Shown one piece after another: positions 53,786 to 62,449 of a stretch of 64,000 nt of DNA. Positions within the stretch are counted from its first letter, which is position 1. Each line of letters starts with the position of its first letter. The notes beneath the pieces are model-generated. The model worked only from the letters and a program-made list of their open reading frames with translations. It made no database searches and was not told the origin of the DNA. The stretch is from CAVXHQ01 sp963761735 (GTDB taxonomy: Bacteria; Pseudomonadota; Alphaproteobacteria; Rhodobacterales; Rhodobacteraceae). The position numbers and the translations under genes were made by a program. The stretch lies in NCBI GenBank assembly GCA_963761735.1, contig CAVXHQ010000007.1:310001-374000 (forward strand), in the 5' to 3' direction.

Positions 53786-54798
53786 GTGGCCCCGAAGAAA
53801 TCAATTGCAGCCGATACACCGAAATGTCCGCGACACAGTGCGAAAACACGCGATCGAAGCATGAACATGTAGTGCACACGACACCTAGCAACCAATTGAA
53901 ATTAAGTCACAATCGCACCCATCCATCATAGGGGCCACGGACAAGCGCCAGGGGAGGATATTGCGCGATATACTTTCCATGCCATGTGCCTACACACTCT
54001 TCGCCTCTTCGGCCAGAAGGCGATTTACGTCCGGTCTCAGCTGTTTCGCGCGCATTTTCGACTTGGTTACGGCATGTGCCGTTGCTTGAAACCGACGTTG
54101 CACCGATCCGACGTTTCCGGCCTACTCACGAGCCGCCGCATCCTTTGCACAGCTTCATTGAGAACGGCGCCCGTTCGGCAAAGCGGTTTGGGTCGCCGGT
54201 TGTCAGGGGCCCGGACGTCAACCGCCCGAGCGGAGAAAACCGGGCGGTGCGCTGTGCCCGACGCGACGGCACGACTCGGTTTTGGGCGGACCCGGCTGGT
54301 GCTCACGCCGAGATTTGGCCCCTGCGCAGCGGTGCGCGTGTGGCACGGTTTACCGCCGCGGTCGTTCGGGCCGATCAGTTCCGGCTGATATCACGCTGAC
54401 ATTCAGCTTTGGTTGGGCCCAATGATTCGGACCCGGTCCTGCACACCTGCAGGCACTCAAAATGCAGAATTTTCCGACATATCATTCAACCCTGCGGCAC
54501 CGGAACGACCCCGGAACGACCAATGCCTCAAACACTTTTCCCATCCTCGTTCGGCAATCGGATCGAAACACGCGCGCCAGGCTGCATCAAAGTGCGCGTA
54601 CCCCAGCAGACCGGATGGTCGGCGGAAAGACGCTCTTGCGATCCCGCAGCCGTCAGCAGAACCATTTTTGTGATAGGCTCGGAGACACTCCGAAATGGGC
54701 GACGGGTCTGAAACGGGGTTCCAGATTCGGGCTGACTGATCTGCAACGGAGGTACCGCGAGGCGTAACGACGGCATATTTCAACAGAGATATTTTAAC
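53786..54798. other. Gene-free kilobase before the Tc toxin locus
   Basis: About 1000 bases. Two overlapping frames of 134 and 137 codons start at 53984 and 53986 but lack protein character and ribosome-binding sites. The stretch is base-compositionally mixed, with an AT-rich start near 53870-53960. The toxin promoter must lie here, most likely in the last 150 bases; no clear sigma-70 boxes are seen. Confidence 0.5.
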
Positions 54799-57700
54799 AT
54801 GAATGATCGTCTCGGCACATTGGAGTCCGGCATCACTTCCGGCGGGTTCGGACAGGCCGGAGCGGGCCGGTCGACACCCGAGATCGCAGTGCCGAAGGGT
54901 GGCGGCGCGGTCCGCGGTATCGGTGAGAAATTTCAGGTCAGCGCCGCCACCGGAACCGGCAGCATTACGGTGCCTGTCGCGACACCCCGGTCCCGGCAAG
55001 GCACCGGACCGTCTCTGGCGCTGAAATACAGTTCCGGGGCGGGAAACGGGCCGTTCGGACTGGGCTGGTCCCTGTCCTTGCCACAGATTTCCCGGCTGAC
55101 GGACCGCGGATTGCCGACCTATGCGGACGGGGAGGAAGCTGACACGTTCTTGCTGTCGGAGACAGAGGACCTGGTGCCCGACCTCATCGGAAACGGCGCG
55201 GACGCCGAACGACGGCGCGACACCCGCGAGGTGGCCGGCGCGATCTATCATGTCCACCGCTATCGACCCCGGACAGAGGCGGCGCATGCCCGTATCGAGC
55301 GCTGGGTCGACACGGCCACCGGGCTGGCGCATTGGCGCACGATCAGCGCCGACAACGTCACCTCACATTACGGCCTGACCCCCGAAAGCCGGATCGCCGC
55401 ACCCGACGACCCCTCACATGTCTTTGCCTGGCTGATCTGCGACAGCGCCGACGACCGGGGCAACGTCGTCTTCTACCGCTATGTCGCCGAAGATCGCGCG
55501 GGCGTCGACCCGTCGCGCGCCGGCGAGGCCCACCGGACCGCCGCGGAGGTGGCCGTGAACCGCTATCCCAAACGCATCTCTTACGGCAACCGAACCCCCT
55601 ACAGGACGGACGAAGTCCTCGCAGAGCGGGACGACTGGATGTTCGAGGTCGTGTTCGACTATGGCGAAGGGCACCTCTCGCCGCCCGAGAAAGATCCCGA
55701 AGGACGGACGTTCGTGACGGCGCACCGGACGCCGCAGGCCTCGTGGCCGCAGCGCGCCGATCCGTTCTCCAGCCATCGGGCGACGTTTGAGATCCGGACA
55801 ACGCGATTGTGCCGCGCGATCCTGGCCTTCAACCGCTTTCCCGACGAATTGGGGCGTGAGGCGACCCTTGTCGCCGCCACGGCACTGCACCATGCCGAGG
55901 ATCCGGTCGTGACCCGGCTGATCGGGGTGCAGGACTGCGCCTACCGTCACCAGACCGGCGACCGCTATCTGTCGCACGCGCAGCCGCCGGTAAATTTCGA
56001 ATATTCCGATGCGACGGTGGCGCAGACGGCGGTGCCCGTGGATGCCGACAGCCTGTCGGACGCGCCCGCTGGGCTGGCGCATCCCCGCGTGCACCATGTC
56101 GATCTGGAAGGCGAAGGCCTTGCCGGTCTGATGACCACAGGTGGCGGTGCCCTGCGGTACAAGGCCAATCTGGGCGGTGGCCGTTTCGCGCCGCAGGTCG
56201 CGTTGACGGATGTGCCGGTGGCCGCCGGCGCGGGCGCGGATTTCAGAACGATGGACCTCGCAGGCGACGGACGCGCCGATCTTGTCGTGCTCGACGGCCC
56301 TGCGCCGGGCTTTCACGGACGGTTTCCGGACCGCTCCTGGGCACCGCATCGACGCTTCGCGAGCCTGCCGACGGCCGGGCTTACCGGGCGCGACCGGCGG
56401 TTCGTCGACCTGACCGGCGATGGGCGCGCCGATCTGTTGGTGACCGAGGACAGCGTCTTCACCTGGTTTCGGGGTGAGGGCGAGCGTGGTTTCGTTGCCG
56501 GGCACCGGATCGCCGTGGCGCCGGACGACCAGATCGGCCCCCGGGCGCTGTTCACCGACCCCGATGAGAGCCTGTATCTGGCAGACATGACCGGGGACGG
56601 GCTGTCGGACCTCGTGCGCATCCGACGGCGCAGCGTCGTGTACTGGCCAAACCGTGGCTATGGCCGGTTCGGGGCGAAAGTGACGATGGAGGATGCGCCG
56701 GTCCTCGATCGGCCCGAGGCCTTCGACCAGCGGCGTATCCGGCTGGCCGACGTCGACGGGTCCGGCACGGTCGACATCTTGTACCTGCGCCCGGACGTGG
56801 TGGACCTGTTCGTCAACCGCGCCGGGAACAGCTGGGCACCGGCGCGGCGGATCACAGGGCTGCCGTCCCTCGATCTGATCGCCGACGTCACCGTCACCGA
56901 TTTCCTCGGAACGGGCACGGCCTGCCTTGTCTGGTCCTCGCCGTTGCCCGGGCAGACCGGGCGTCACCTGCGGTATCTCGATCTCGTCGGCGCGACCAAA
57001 CCGCACATGCTGGTGACGGTGCGCAACAACCGGGGCGCGGAGACGCGGCTGAGCTATGCACCGTCCACCCGCTTTTATCTGGCCGACAAGGCGGCGGGCC
57101 GTCCGTGGCTCACCACGTTGCCGTTTCCGGTGCAGGTGGTCGAGCGGGTAGAGGTGCGCGACACGCCCAGCGGCAATCGCTTTGTCAGCCGCTACAGCTA
57201 TCACCATGGCTGTTTCGACGGGACCGAGCGGGAATTCCGGGGCTTCGCAATGGTCGAGCAGACCGATACCGAGGTTTTTGCGGATCTTGCCGCGAGCGGC
57301 GATGATCCGGCCACCAACGAGGATGCGGCCACCTACGCACCGCCGGTCCTGACGCGGACATGGTTCCACACCGGTGCCGGTCCGGGCCACGAAGGCCTGT
57401 CGCGGCGCCTGTCCGGTCTGGGGCGCGACGCGGCGCAGCCGGGCTACTTCATGGAGCCCGGCCTGTCGGAGGCCGAGGCCACGGCAATGCTTCTGGCCGA
57501 CACGCCGCTGCCTGCCGGCCTGTCCGTCGCCGAAGAACGCGAGGCCTGTCGCGCGTTCCGGGGTCAGATGCTGCGGCAGGAGGTTTACGCGCTCGACGGC
57601 AGTGACGTCGAGACGATCCCCTACACGGTGACGCACCAAAACCGCGCCCTGCGGGTGGTGCAGCGACGCGGCCCGAACCGCCACGCGGTGTTCCTGAGCC

Positions 57701-60700
57701 ATGAGAGCGAAAGGATCGTCCTCCAATACGAGCGCCACGCCACGGATCCGCGCACCAGCCATGCACTGGTGCTGGAGGCCGATGCGTACGGCAATCCGCT
57801 GCGCACGGTCACGGCGCGCTATGGCCGCCGGGCCGCCGACCCGGCACTGGCGCCCGAAGACGCGGCGGTGCAGAGCCGCCATCACGTCACCGCGTCGGAG
57901 TTCCGCTATACCGCCCCGATCGACGGACAGGATACCCGGCGCCTGCCGCGCGGGGCCGAGGCGACGCGCTGGCACCTGACCGGCCTCGCCCCCGATCCCG
58001 GACCGCAGCGGCTGGGTTTGGCCGCCGTTGCCGCCGCGCTCGCCGACGCAGAGCGGATCGCCTATCATCAGGTGCCGGGTGGCGGCGCCGTGTTGCGCCT
58101 GCTGGACCGGCAGCGCACGCGCTACCGCCCCGACGATCTGGGCGTCGCCGCGGGCGATCCGGCGGCGCTTTTGCCGCTGGGGCAATCGGGGGCCCTGTCG
58201 CTGACGGGAGAGACCTATCACCTGGCCTTTACCGCCGGGCATCTGGCCGCGCTGTTTGACACCGATCCCGAGAGCGGGTTGCTGGAGGCCGCGGGCGGCT
58301 ATGTGACTTTCGAGGATGCGCCGGGGTGGTGGATCCCCTCGGGCCGCCAGTTTTACAGCCCGGACCCGGGCGCAACAGCACCCGAAGAGGCCGCGGCAGC
58401 GCGGGCCGGGTTCTTTCTGGCGCGCCGCCGACAGAACCCGTTCGGCGCGACAGAGCGGATCGACTATGACCCCCACCACCTGTTCCCGGTTGCAACCACC
58501 GATGCGCTCGGCAACCGGGTGTCGCAGCGCATCGACTACCGTGTCCTCGGCCCCGACCTGGTGACCGACGCCAACGGCAACCGCAGCGCGGTCGCCTACG
58601 ACGTGCCGGGCCGCGTGGCCGGCACGGCGGTAATGGGCCCCGGCGGCACGGGGCTGGGCGATACTCTCAGCGGATTCGAGCCTGACCCGACACCGGCGCA
58701 GCGCGCCGCCTTCTTTGCCGACCCGACCGGGCCCGTGGCCGCGACCCTGCTTGCCGGTGCGACGGTCCGGGCACTGGCCGACCCCGACAGTTTTGCGCGC
58801 GACGGCACCCCGGTGTGGCGAGCCGCGATCTCGCGCGAAACCCATTCCTCCGATCTCGCGCCCGGCGCCGTCCCTGAACTGCACGTGGCGATAGACTATG
58901 TCGATGGATTGGGGCGCGGTCTGCACGCGGCGAGCTGGTCCGAACCCGGCCCACTGACGGCGGGCGGCCCCGATGTCGCAACCCGCTGGACGGTCAGCGG
59001 CCGGGCCGTTCGCGACAACAAGGGACAGGTCGTTCGCAATTTCGAACCTGTCTTTGACGACAGCCACGCCTTTATCGCCGGCGCGGACGAAGGCGCTGGA
59101 TCCCTGATGTTCCGCGACCCGCTGGGCCGGGTCGTCGCAACGCTGGCCGCTGATCACAGCTGGCAAAAGGTGGTATTCGACGCCTGGGGCCGGCAGACAT
59201 GGGACGCCAACGACACCGCTACCGTCTCAGATCCCGCGTCAGATCCTGACGTGGGCGCCCATTTCGCGCGCTGGCCGCAGGCGGATTACCTGCCCGGCTG
59301 GCACGACGCCCGGATCGGCGGGGCGATGGGGCCTGCCCTGCAACAAGCGGCACAAAAGACCGCCGCCCATGCCGCAACGCCGGACCGCGATCATCTGGAC
59401 GGGCTGGGGCACGCGTTTCTCGCCGTGGCCGACGCCGGGCCGGAGGGGCGGATCGAAAGCCGCTCGGGCCACGACATCGACGGGTTGCCGCTGTGGATCC
59501 GCGACGGGCGCGGCAACGTCGTCGTCCGGTTCACCCGGCAGACGGGCACAGCGGGCCTGGTCGTGCCGGGCCATGACATGCTCGGGCGCACGCTGTTTCA
59601 CCATTCTGCCGATGCCGGTGCGCGCTGGGAACTTCCGGACGTTGACGATCGGCCGTTCGTGCAGATCGACGCGCGCGGCCACCGCGTCCGGACACGCCAC
59701 GACGTGCTGCGCAGGCCCACCCATGTCTTCGTCGCAACGGATGGCGCGGCGGAGCGGCTGGTGTCGTTGACCCTGTATGGCGAGGGCCACGCCGAGGCCG
59801 AGGCGCGCAATCTGCGGGGCCGGGTCTACGCGATCCATGACGGGGCGGGACAGGCGGTCACGCTGCGGTACGATTTCAAAGGCAACGCACTGGGCAGCGA
59901 CCGGCGGCTGACACGGGCCTATCGCGGCACGCCCGACTGGTCGGTGCTGGACGGGCTTGACGATCCTGCCGCCATCGCCGCCGCGGCCGAGCCGTTGCTG
60001 GAGGCGCGGGTATATGCGTCGCGCACCCGGTTCGATGCCCTCGACCGGGCGGTCGAGGTGACGGCGCCGGATGGCAGCGTGCTGGCGTCGGTGTTCAACC
60101 GTGCGGACCTGCTCGAGAGCCTGTCCGTCCGGGTGCGGGGCGCTGTGGCGGCGACGCCGTATGTGCTCTCCACGTCCTACAATGCACGCGGTCAGCGCAC
60201 GGCGATCGGTGTCGCGGCGTCGGACGGCACGCGGCTGACGACAACAACTGTCTTCGATCCCGACACCTTCCGGTCGGTAAGAACCGTCACCCTGCGAGAG
60301 CGTGACGGCGCGGTCCTGCGCGACACCGCCAACACCTACGATCCGGTTGGCAATGTGACGGCTACGCAGGATGCGGCGCAGCAAACCCTCTATTTCGACA
60401 ACGCGGCAGTATCGCCGGATGCGGACTATACCTACGATGCGCTCTACCGGCTGATCCGCGCCGAAGGGCGGGAACACGCAAGTCTGAACGCGACGCAATT
60501 CGGTGCGGATCGCGGGCCGCCGCTGCCCGGGCTGCCCCACCCAAATGACGCGGCGATGCTGCAACGCTATGTCCAGCGCTACGAATACGACGCGGCGGAC
60601 AACATCCTTGGCCTGCGCCATACCGGCGGCGGGGTCCTGCGCTGGCATCGCCGGTACAGCTATGCTGCGGACAGCAACCGCCTTTTGGCCACCAGCGTGC

Positions 60701-62298
60701 CGGGCGATGCGCCAGGTCGGTTCTCCGACGGCTATGCCCACGACGTGCACGGCAACATGGTCACGATGCCGCACCTGCCGCTGATGGTCTGGAACCACCG
60801 TGACGCGCTGCTGGCCACTTCGCGCCAGGCGACGGGCCCCGGCACCGTGCCCGAGACGACCCACTACACCTATGCCGCCGACGCAGAGCGGATGCGCAAG
60901 GTGACCGACCGCGCCGCCACCGGCGGTGCCGAACCCTCGCGACGACGCGAGCGGATCGTGCTCGACGGGATCGAGATCTACCGCGAGTTTGCAGGCGACG
61001 GCGTGACCGTGACGCTGGAGCGCGAGACCCTGCACGTCTCCGACGGCGAGAGCCGCATCGCCCAGATCGACACCCGGACCGTGGGCACCGACGCCGCACC
61101 GGCCCAAAGCCGCCGCTACCGGTTTGCCACGACACTCGGCTCGATCACGCTGGAGACCGACGACCTCGGTCACCCGGTCATCTACGAGGAATACAGCCCC
61201 TACGGCACCAACTCCCTGCGCTTTACCCGGTCGATCGCCGAGGCCAGCCTCAAGCGCCACGGCTTTACCGGCAAGGAGCGCGACGCGGAAACGGGCCTCA
61301 GCTATCACGGCGCACGCTACTACGCGCCCTGGCTTGGCCGTTGGACCGCGGCAGACCCGGCGGGACTGGCCGATGGTCTCAACCTGTACCGCTATGTCCG
61401 AAACAGCCCGGTCGTGTATTTCGACGATGACGGCATGGCGCCTAGCAGCGGCGATGTACCCGGGTTGCCGGGCCGGCGTCCGCCGAAATGGCTCGAGAAA
61501 CTGACGGATATCGCGACGAAAGTCGTCATGGACAATCAGGGAAACATCGGGGAATCCGAAGGCGGACGACGGAAGAAAGGGCATGAAAAAATCGAGGTGA
61601 TCAAGACCGAGGGATATGCAGATCACCCGAACAGACCGGATCCGAAACCGAAGCCACCCCCCACGTTCAGGCCGCCTCCCGTCGATCTGCCGGCAATGGC
61701 GCCCTCACCCGAGCCGGCGCAGCCGTCGACGCACCCCGATGGCACGGACAACAGGGCCCGCAAGGGCGAGGTTGCGCATCCGCCTGAACTGTCGATCGAC
61801 AAACATACCGACCCGCCGGCTGCACCCGGTTCGAGAGGATCGCGCGGGATCGGCATCGATATGATTCCCGACAAGATCGACAAACGGTTCATCTCGCGGC
61901 TTGGCAAAGCGGCGGGAAAGGGTCTCGGGCGGCTCGCTCCGGGTGTGGGCGTCGGCTTTTCGGCCAATGATTTCAACGACGGCAAATATATTCAGGGCAC
62001 CCTCGGTCTGTTCGGCGAGGTGCCCGGGATCGGAGATGTCGTGGATATGGGCGTGACCGCCTACGAGATCACGTCCGTGATCGAGGAGGAATTCAACATC
62101 AGCGACATGCTGGTCCCGCATACCGATGCTGTCGACGCGCTCCCCGAGGCCTACCGCAAAAAGGTCAGGCATCGCGGCGCGCCCGGGATCAGTGCACCGC
62201 AAACTCCGGCGCCGCCCGCACCGGTGGTTGTCACGCCGCCGCCGACGGCCCCCGGTTTCGTCGGGCCTCCCCGGCTCGTCGATCTGCCCATCAGCTGA
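54799..62298 (+). CDS. Tc toxin TcB-TcC fusion (SpvB/RHS), polymorphic C-terminus
   Basis: 2499 residues in one frame. Residues about 40-330: SpvB/TcaC domain (FQVSAATGTGSITVPVATPR, GPFGLGWSLSLPQISRLTDR). About 415-720: FG-GAP/VCBS propeller repeats (DLTGDGRADLLV, DMTGDGLSDLVR, DVDGSGTVDILY). About 730-860: TcB middle domain (NNRGAETRLSYAPSTRFYLA, HGCFDGTEREFRGF). About 1260-2150: RHS/YD repeats of the cocoon. RHS core at about 2150-2213 (HGFTGKERDAETGLSYHGAR, YLGRW-like APWLGRWTAADPAG, NLYRYVRNSP). After VVYFDDDGM the last 285 residues are the variable effector: a basic, proline-rich linker and a glycine-rich hydrophobic stretch (GLGRLAPGVGVGFS; GEVPGIGDVVDMGV). No immunity gene follows. Confidence 0.92.
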   Translation: MNDRLGTLESGITSGGFGQAGAGRSTPEIAVPKGGGAVRGIGEKFQVSAATGTGSITVPVATPRSRQGTGPSLALKYSSGAGNGPFGLGWSLSLPQISRLTDRGLPTYADGEEADTFLLSETEDLVPDLIGNGADAERRRDTREVAGAIYHVHRYRPRTEAAHARIERWVDTATGLAHWRTISADNVTSHYGLTPESRIAAPDDPSHVFAWLICDSADDRGNVVFYRYVAEDRAGVDPSRAGEAHRTAAEVAVNRYPKRISYGNRTPYRTDEVLAERDDWMFEVVFDYGEGHLSPPEKDPEGRTFVTAHRTPQASWPQRADPFSSHRATFEIRTTRLCRAILAFNRFPDELGREATLVAATALHHAEDPVVTRLIGVQDCAYRHQTGDRYLSHAQPPVNFEYSDATVAQTAVPVDADSLSDAPAGLAHPRVHHVDLEGEGLAGLMTTGGGALRYKANLGGGRFAPQVALTDVPVAAGAGADFRTMDLAGDGRADLVVLDGPAPGFHGRFPDRSWAPHRRFASLPTAGLTGRDRRFVDLTGDGRADLLVTEDSVFTWFRGEGERGFVAGHRIAVAPDDQIGPRALFTDPDESLYLADMTGDGLSDLVRIRRRSVVYWPNRGYGRFGAKVTMEDAPVLDRPEAFDQRRIRLADVDGSGTVDILYLRPDVVDLFVNRAGNSWAPARRITGLPSLDLIADVTVTDFLGTGTACLVWSSPLPGQTGRHLRYLDLVGATKPHMLVTVRNNRGAETRLSYAPSTRFYLADKAAGRPWLTTLPFPVQVVERVEVRDTPSGNRFVSRYSYHHGCFDGTEREFRGFAMVEQTDTEVFADLAASGDDPATNEDAATYAPPVLTRTWFHTGAGPGHEGLSRRLSGLGRDAAQPGYFMEPGLSEAEATAMLLADTPLPAGLSVAEEREACRAFRGQMLRQEVYALDGSDVETIPYTVTHQNRALRVVQRRGPNRHAVFLSHESERIVLQYERHATDPRTSHALVLEADAYGNPLRTVTARYGRRAADPALAPEDAAVQSRHHVTASEFRYTAPIDGQDTRRLPRGAEATRWHLTGLAPDPGPQRLGLAAVAAALADAERIAYHQVPGGGAVLRLLDRQRTRYRPDDLGVAAGDPAALLPLGQSGALSLTGETYHLAFTAGHLAALFDTDPESGLLEAAGGYVTFEDAPGWWIPSGRQFYSPDPGATAPEEAAAARAGFFLARRRQNPFGATERIDYDPHHLFPVATTDALGNRVSQRIDYRVLGPDLVTDANGNRSAVAYDVPGRVAGTAVMGPGGTGLGDTLSGFEPDPTPAQRAAFFADPTGPVAATLLAGATVRALADPDSFARDGTPVWRAAISRETHSSDLAPGAVPELHVAIDYVDGLGRGLHAASWSEPGPLTAGGPDVATRWTVSGRAVRDNKGQVVRNFEPVFDDSHAFIAGADEGAGSLMFRDPLGRVVATLAADHSWQKVVFDAWGRQTWDANDTATVSDPASDPDVGAHFARWPQADYLPGWHDARIGGAMGPALQQAAQKTAAHAATPDRDHLDGLGHAFLAVADAGPEGRIESRSGHDIDGLPLWIRDGRGNVVVRFTRQTGTAGLVVPGHDMLGRTLFHHSADAGARWELPDVDDRPFVQIDARGHRVRTRHDVLRRPTHVFVATDGAAERLVSLTLYGEGHAEAEARNLRGRVYAIHDGAGQAVTLRYDFKGNALGSDRRLTRAYRGTPDWSVLDGLDDPAAIAAAAEPLLEARVYASRTRFDALDRAVEVTAPDGSVLASVFNRADLLESLSVRVRGAVAATPYVLSTSYNARGQRTAIGVAASDGTRLTTTTVFDPDTFRSVRTVTLRERDGAVLRDTANTYDPVGNVTATQDAAQQTLYFDNAAVSPDADYTYDALYRLIRAEGREHASLNATQFGADRGPPLPGLPHPNDAAMLQRYVQRYEYDAADNILGLRHTGGGVLRWHRRYSYAADSNRLLATSVPGDAPGRFSDGYAHDVHGNMVTMPHLPLMVWNHRDALLATSRQATGPGTVPETTHYTYAADAERMRKVTDRAATGGAEPSRRRERIVLDGIEIYREFAGDGVTVTLERETLHVSDGESRIAQIDTRTVGTDAAPAQSRRYRFATTLGSITLETDDLGHPVIYEEYSPYGTNSLRFTRSIAEASLKRHGFTGKERDAETGLSYHGARYYAPWLGRWTAADPAGLADGLNLYRYVRNSPVVYFDDDGMAPSSGDVPGLPGRRPPKWLEKLTDIATKVVMDNQGNIGESEGGRRKKGHEKIEVIKTEGYADHPNRPDPKPKPPPTFRPPPVDLPAMAPSPEPAQPSTHPDGTDNRARKGEVAHPPELSIDKHTDPPAAPGSRGSRGIGIDMIPDKIDKRFISRLGKAAGKGLGRLAPGVGVGFSANDFNDGKYIQGTLGLFGEVPGIGDVVDMGVTAYEITSVIEEEFNISDMLVPHTDAVDALPEAYRKKVRHRGAPGISAPQTPAPPAPVVVTPPPTAPGFVGPPRLVDLPIS

Positions 62299-62449
62299 GG
62301 CGTGACGCGCCACCGGGGCGACTGTTCTGTCCGGCGGATCGCGGGTCCGCGCCGCCGGAGCGGGGGATCGCACGCCGCCAATGCACACGATGCCGCAAAT
62401 CCGTCCTGTTCGTCCGCCGCAACGGGACCCGGTTACAAAGGATCAGACG

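Noticed and set aside
53984..54399. Two overlapping plus-strand frames of 134 and 137 codons
   Set aside because: No ribosome-binding site, different frames over the same bases, and basic/Arg-rich composition without any motif.
55414..59166. A 1250-codon open frame on the minus strand within the toxin gene
   Set aside because: It is the antisense of the TcB part of the toxin, rich in Arg/Gly/Ala/His without domain character. Long antisense frames are expected in a gene of this GC content.
59239..61626. A 795-codon minus-strand frame opposite the RHS region
   Set aside because: Same reason: the plus frame shows RHS/YD repeats and the RHS core, the minus frame shows no recognisable motif.
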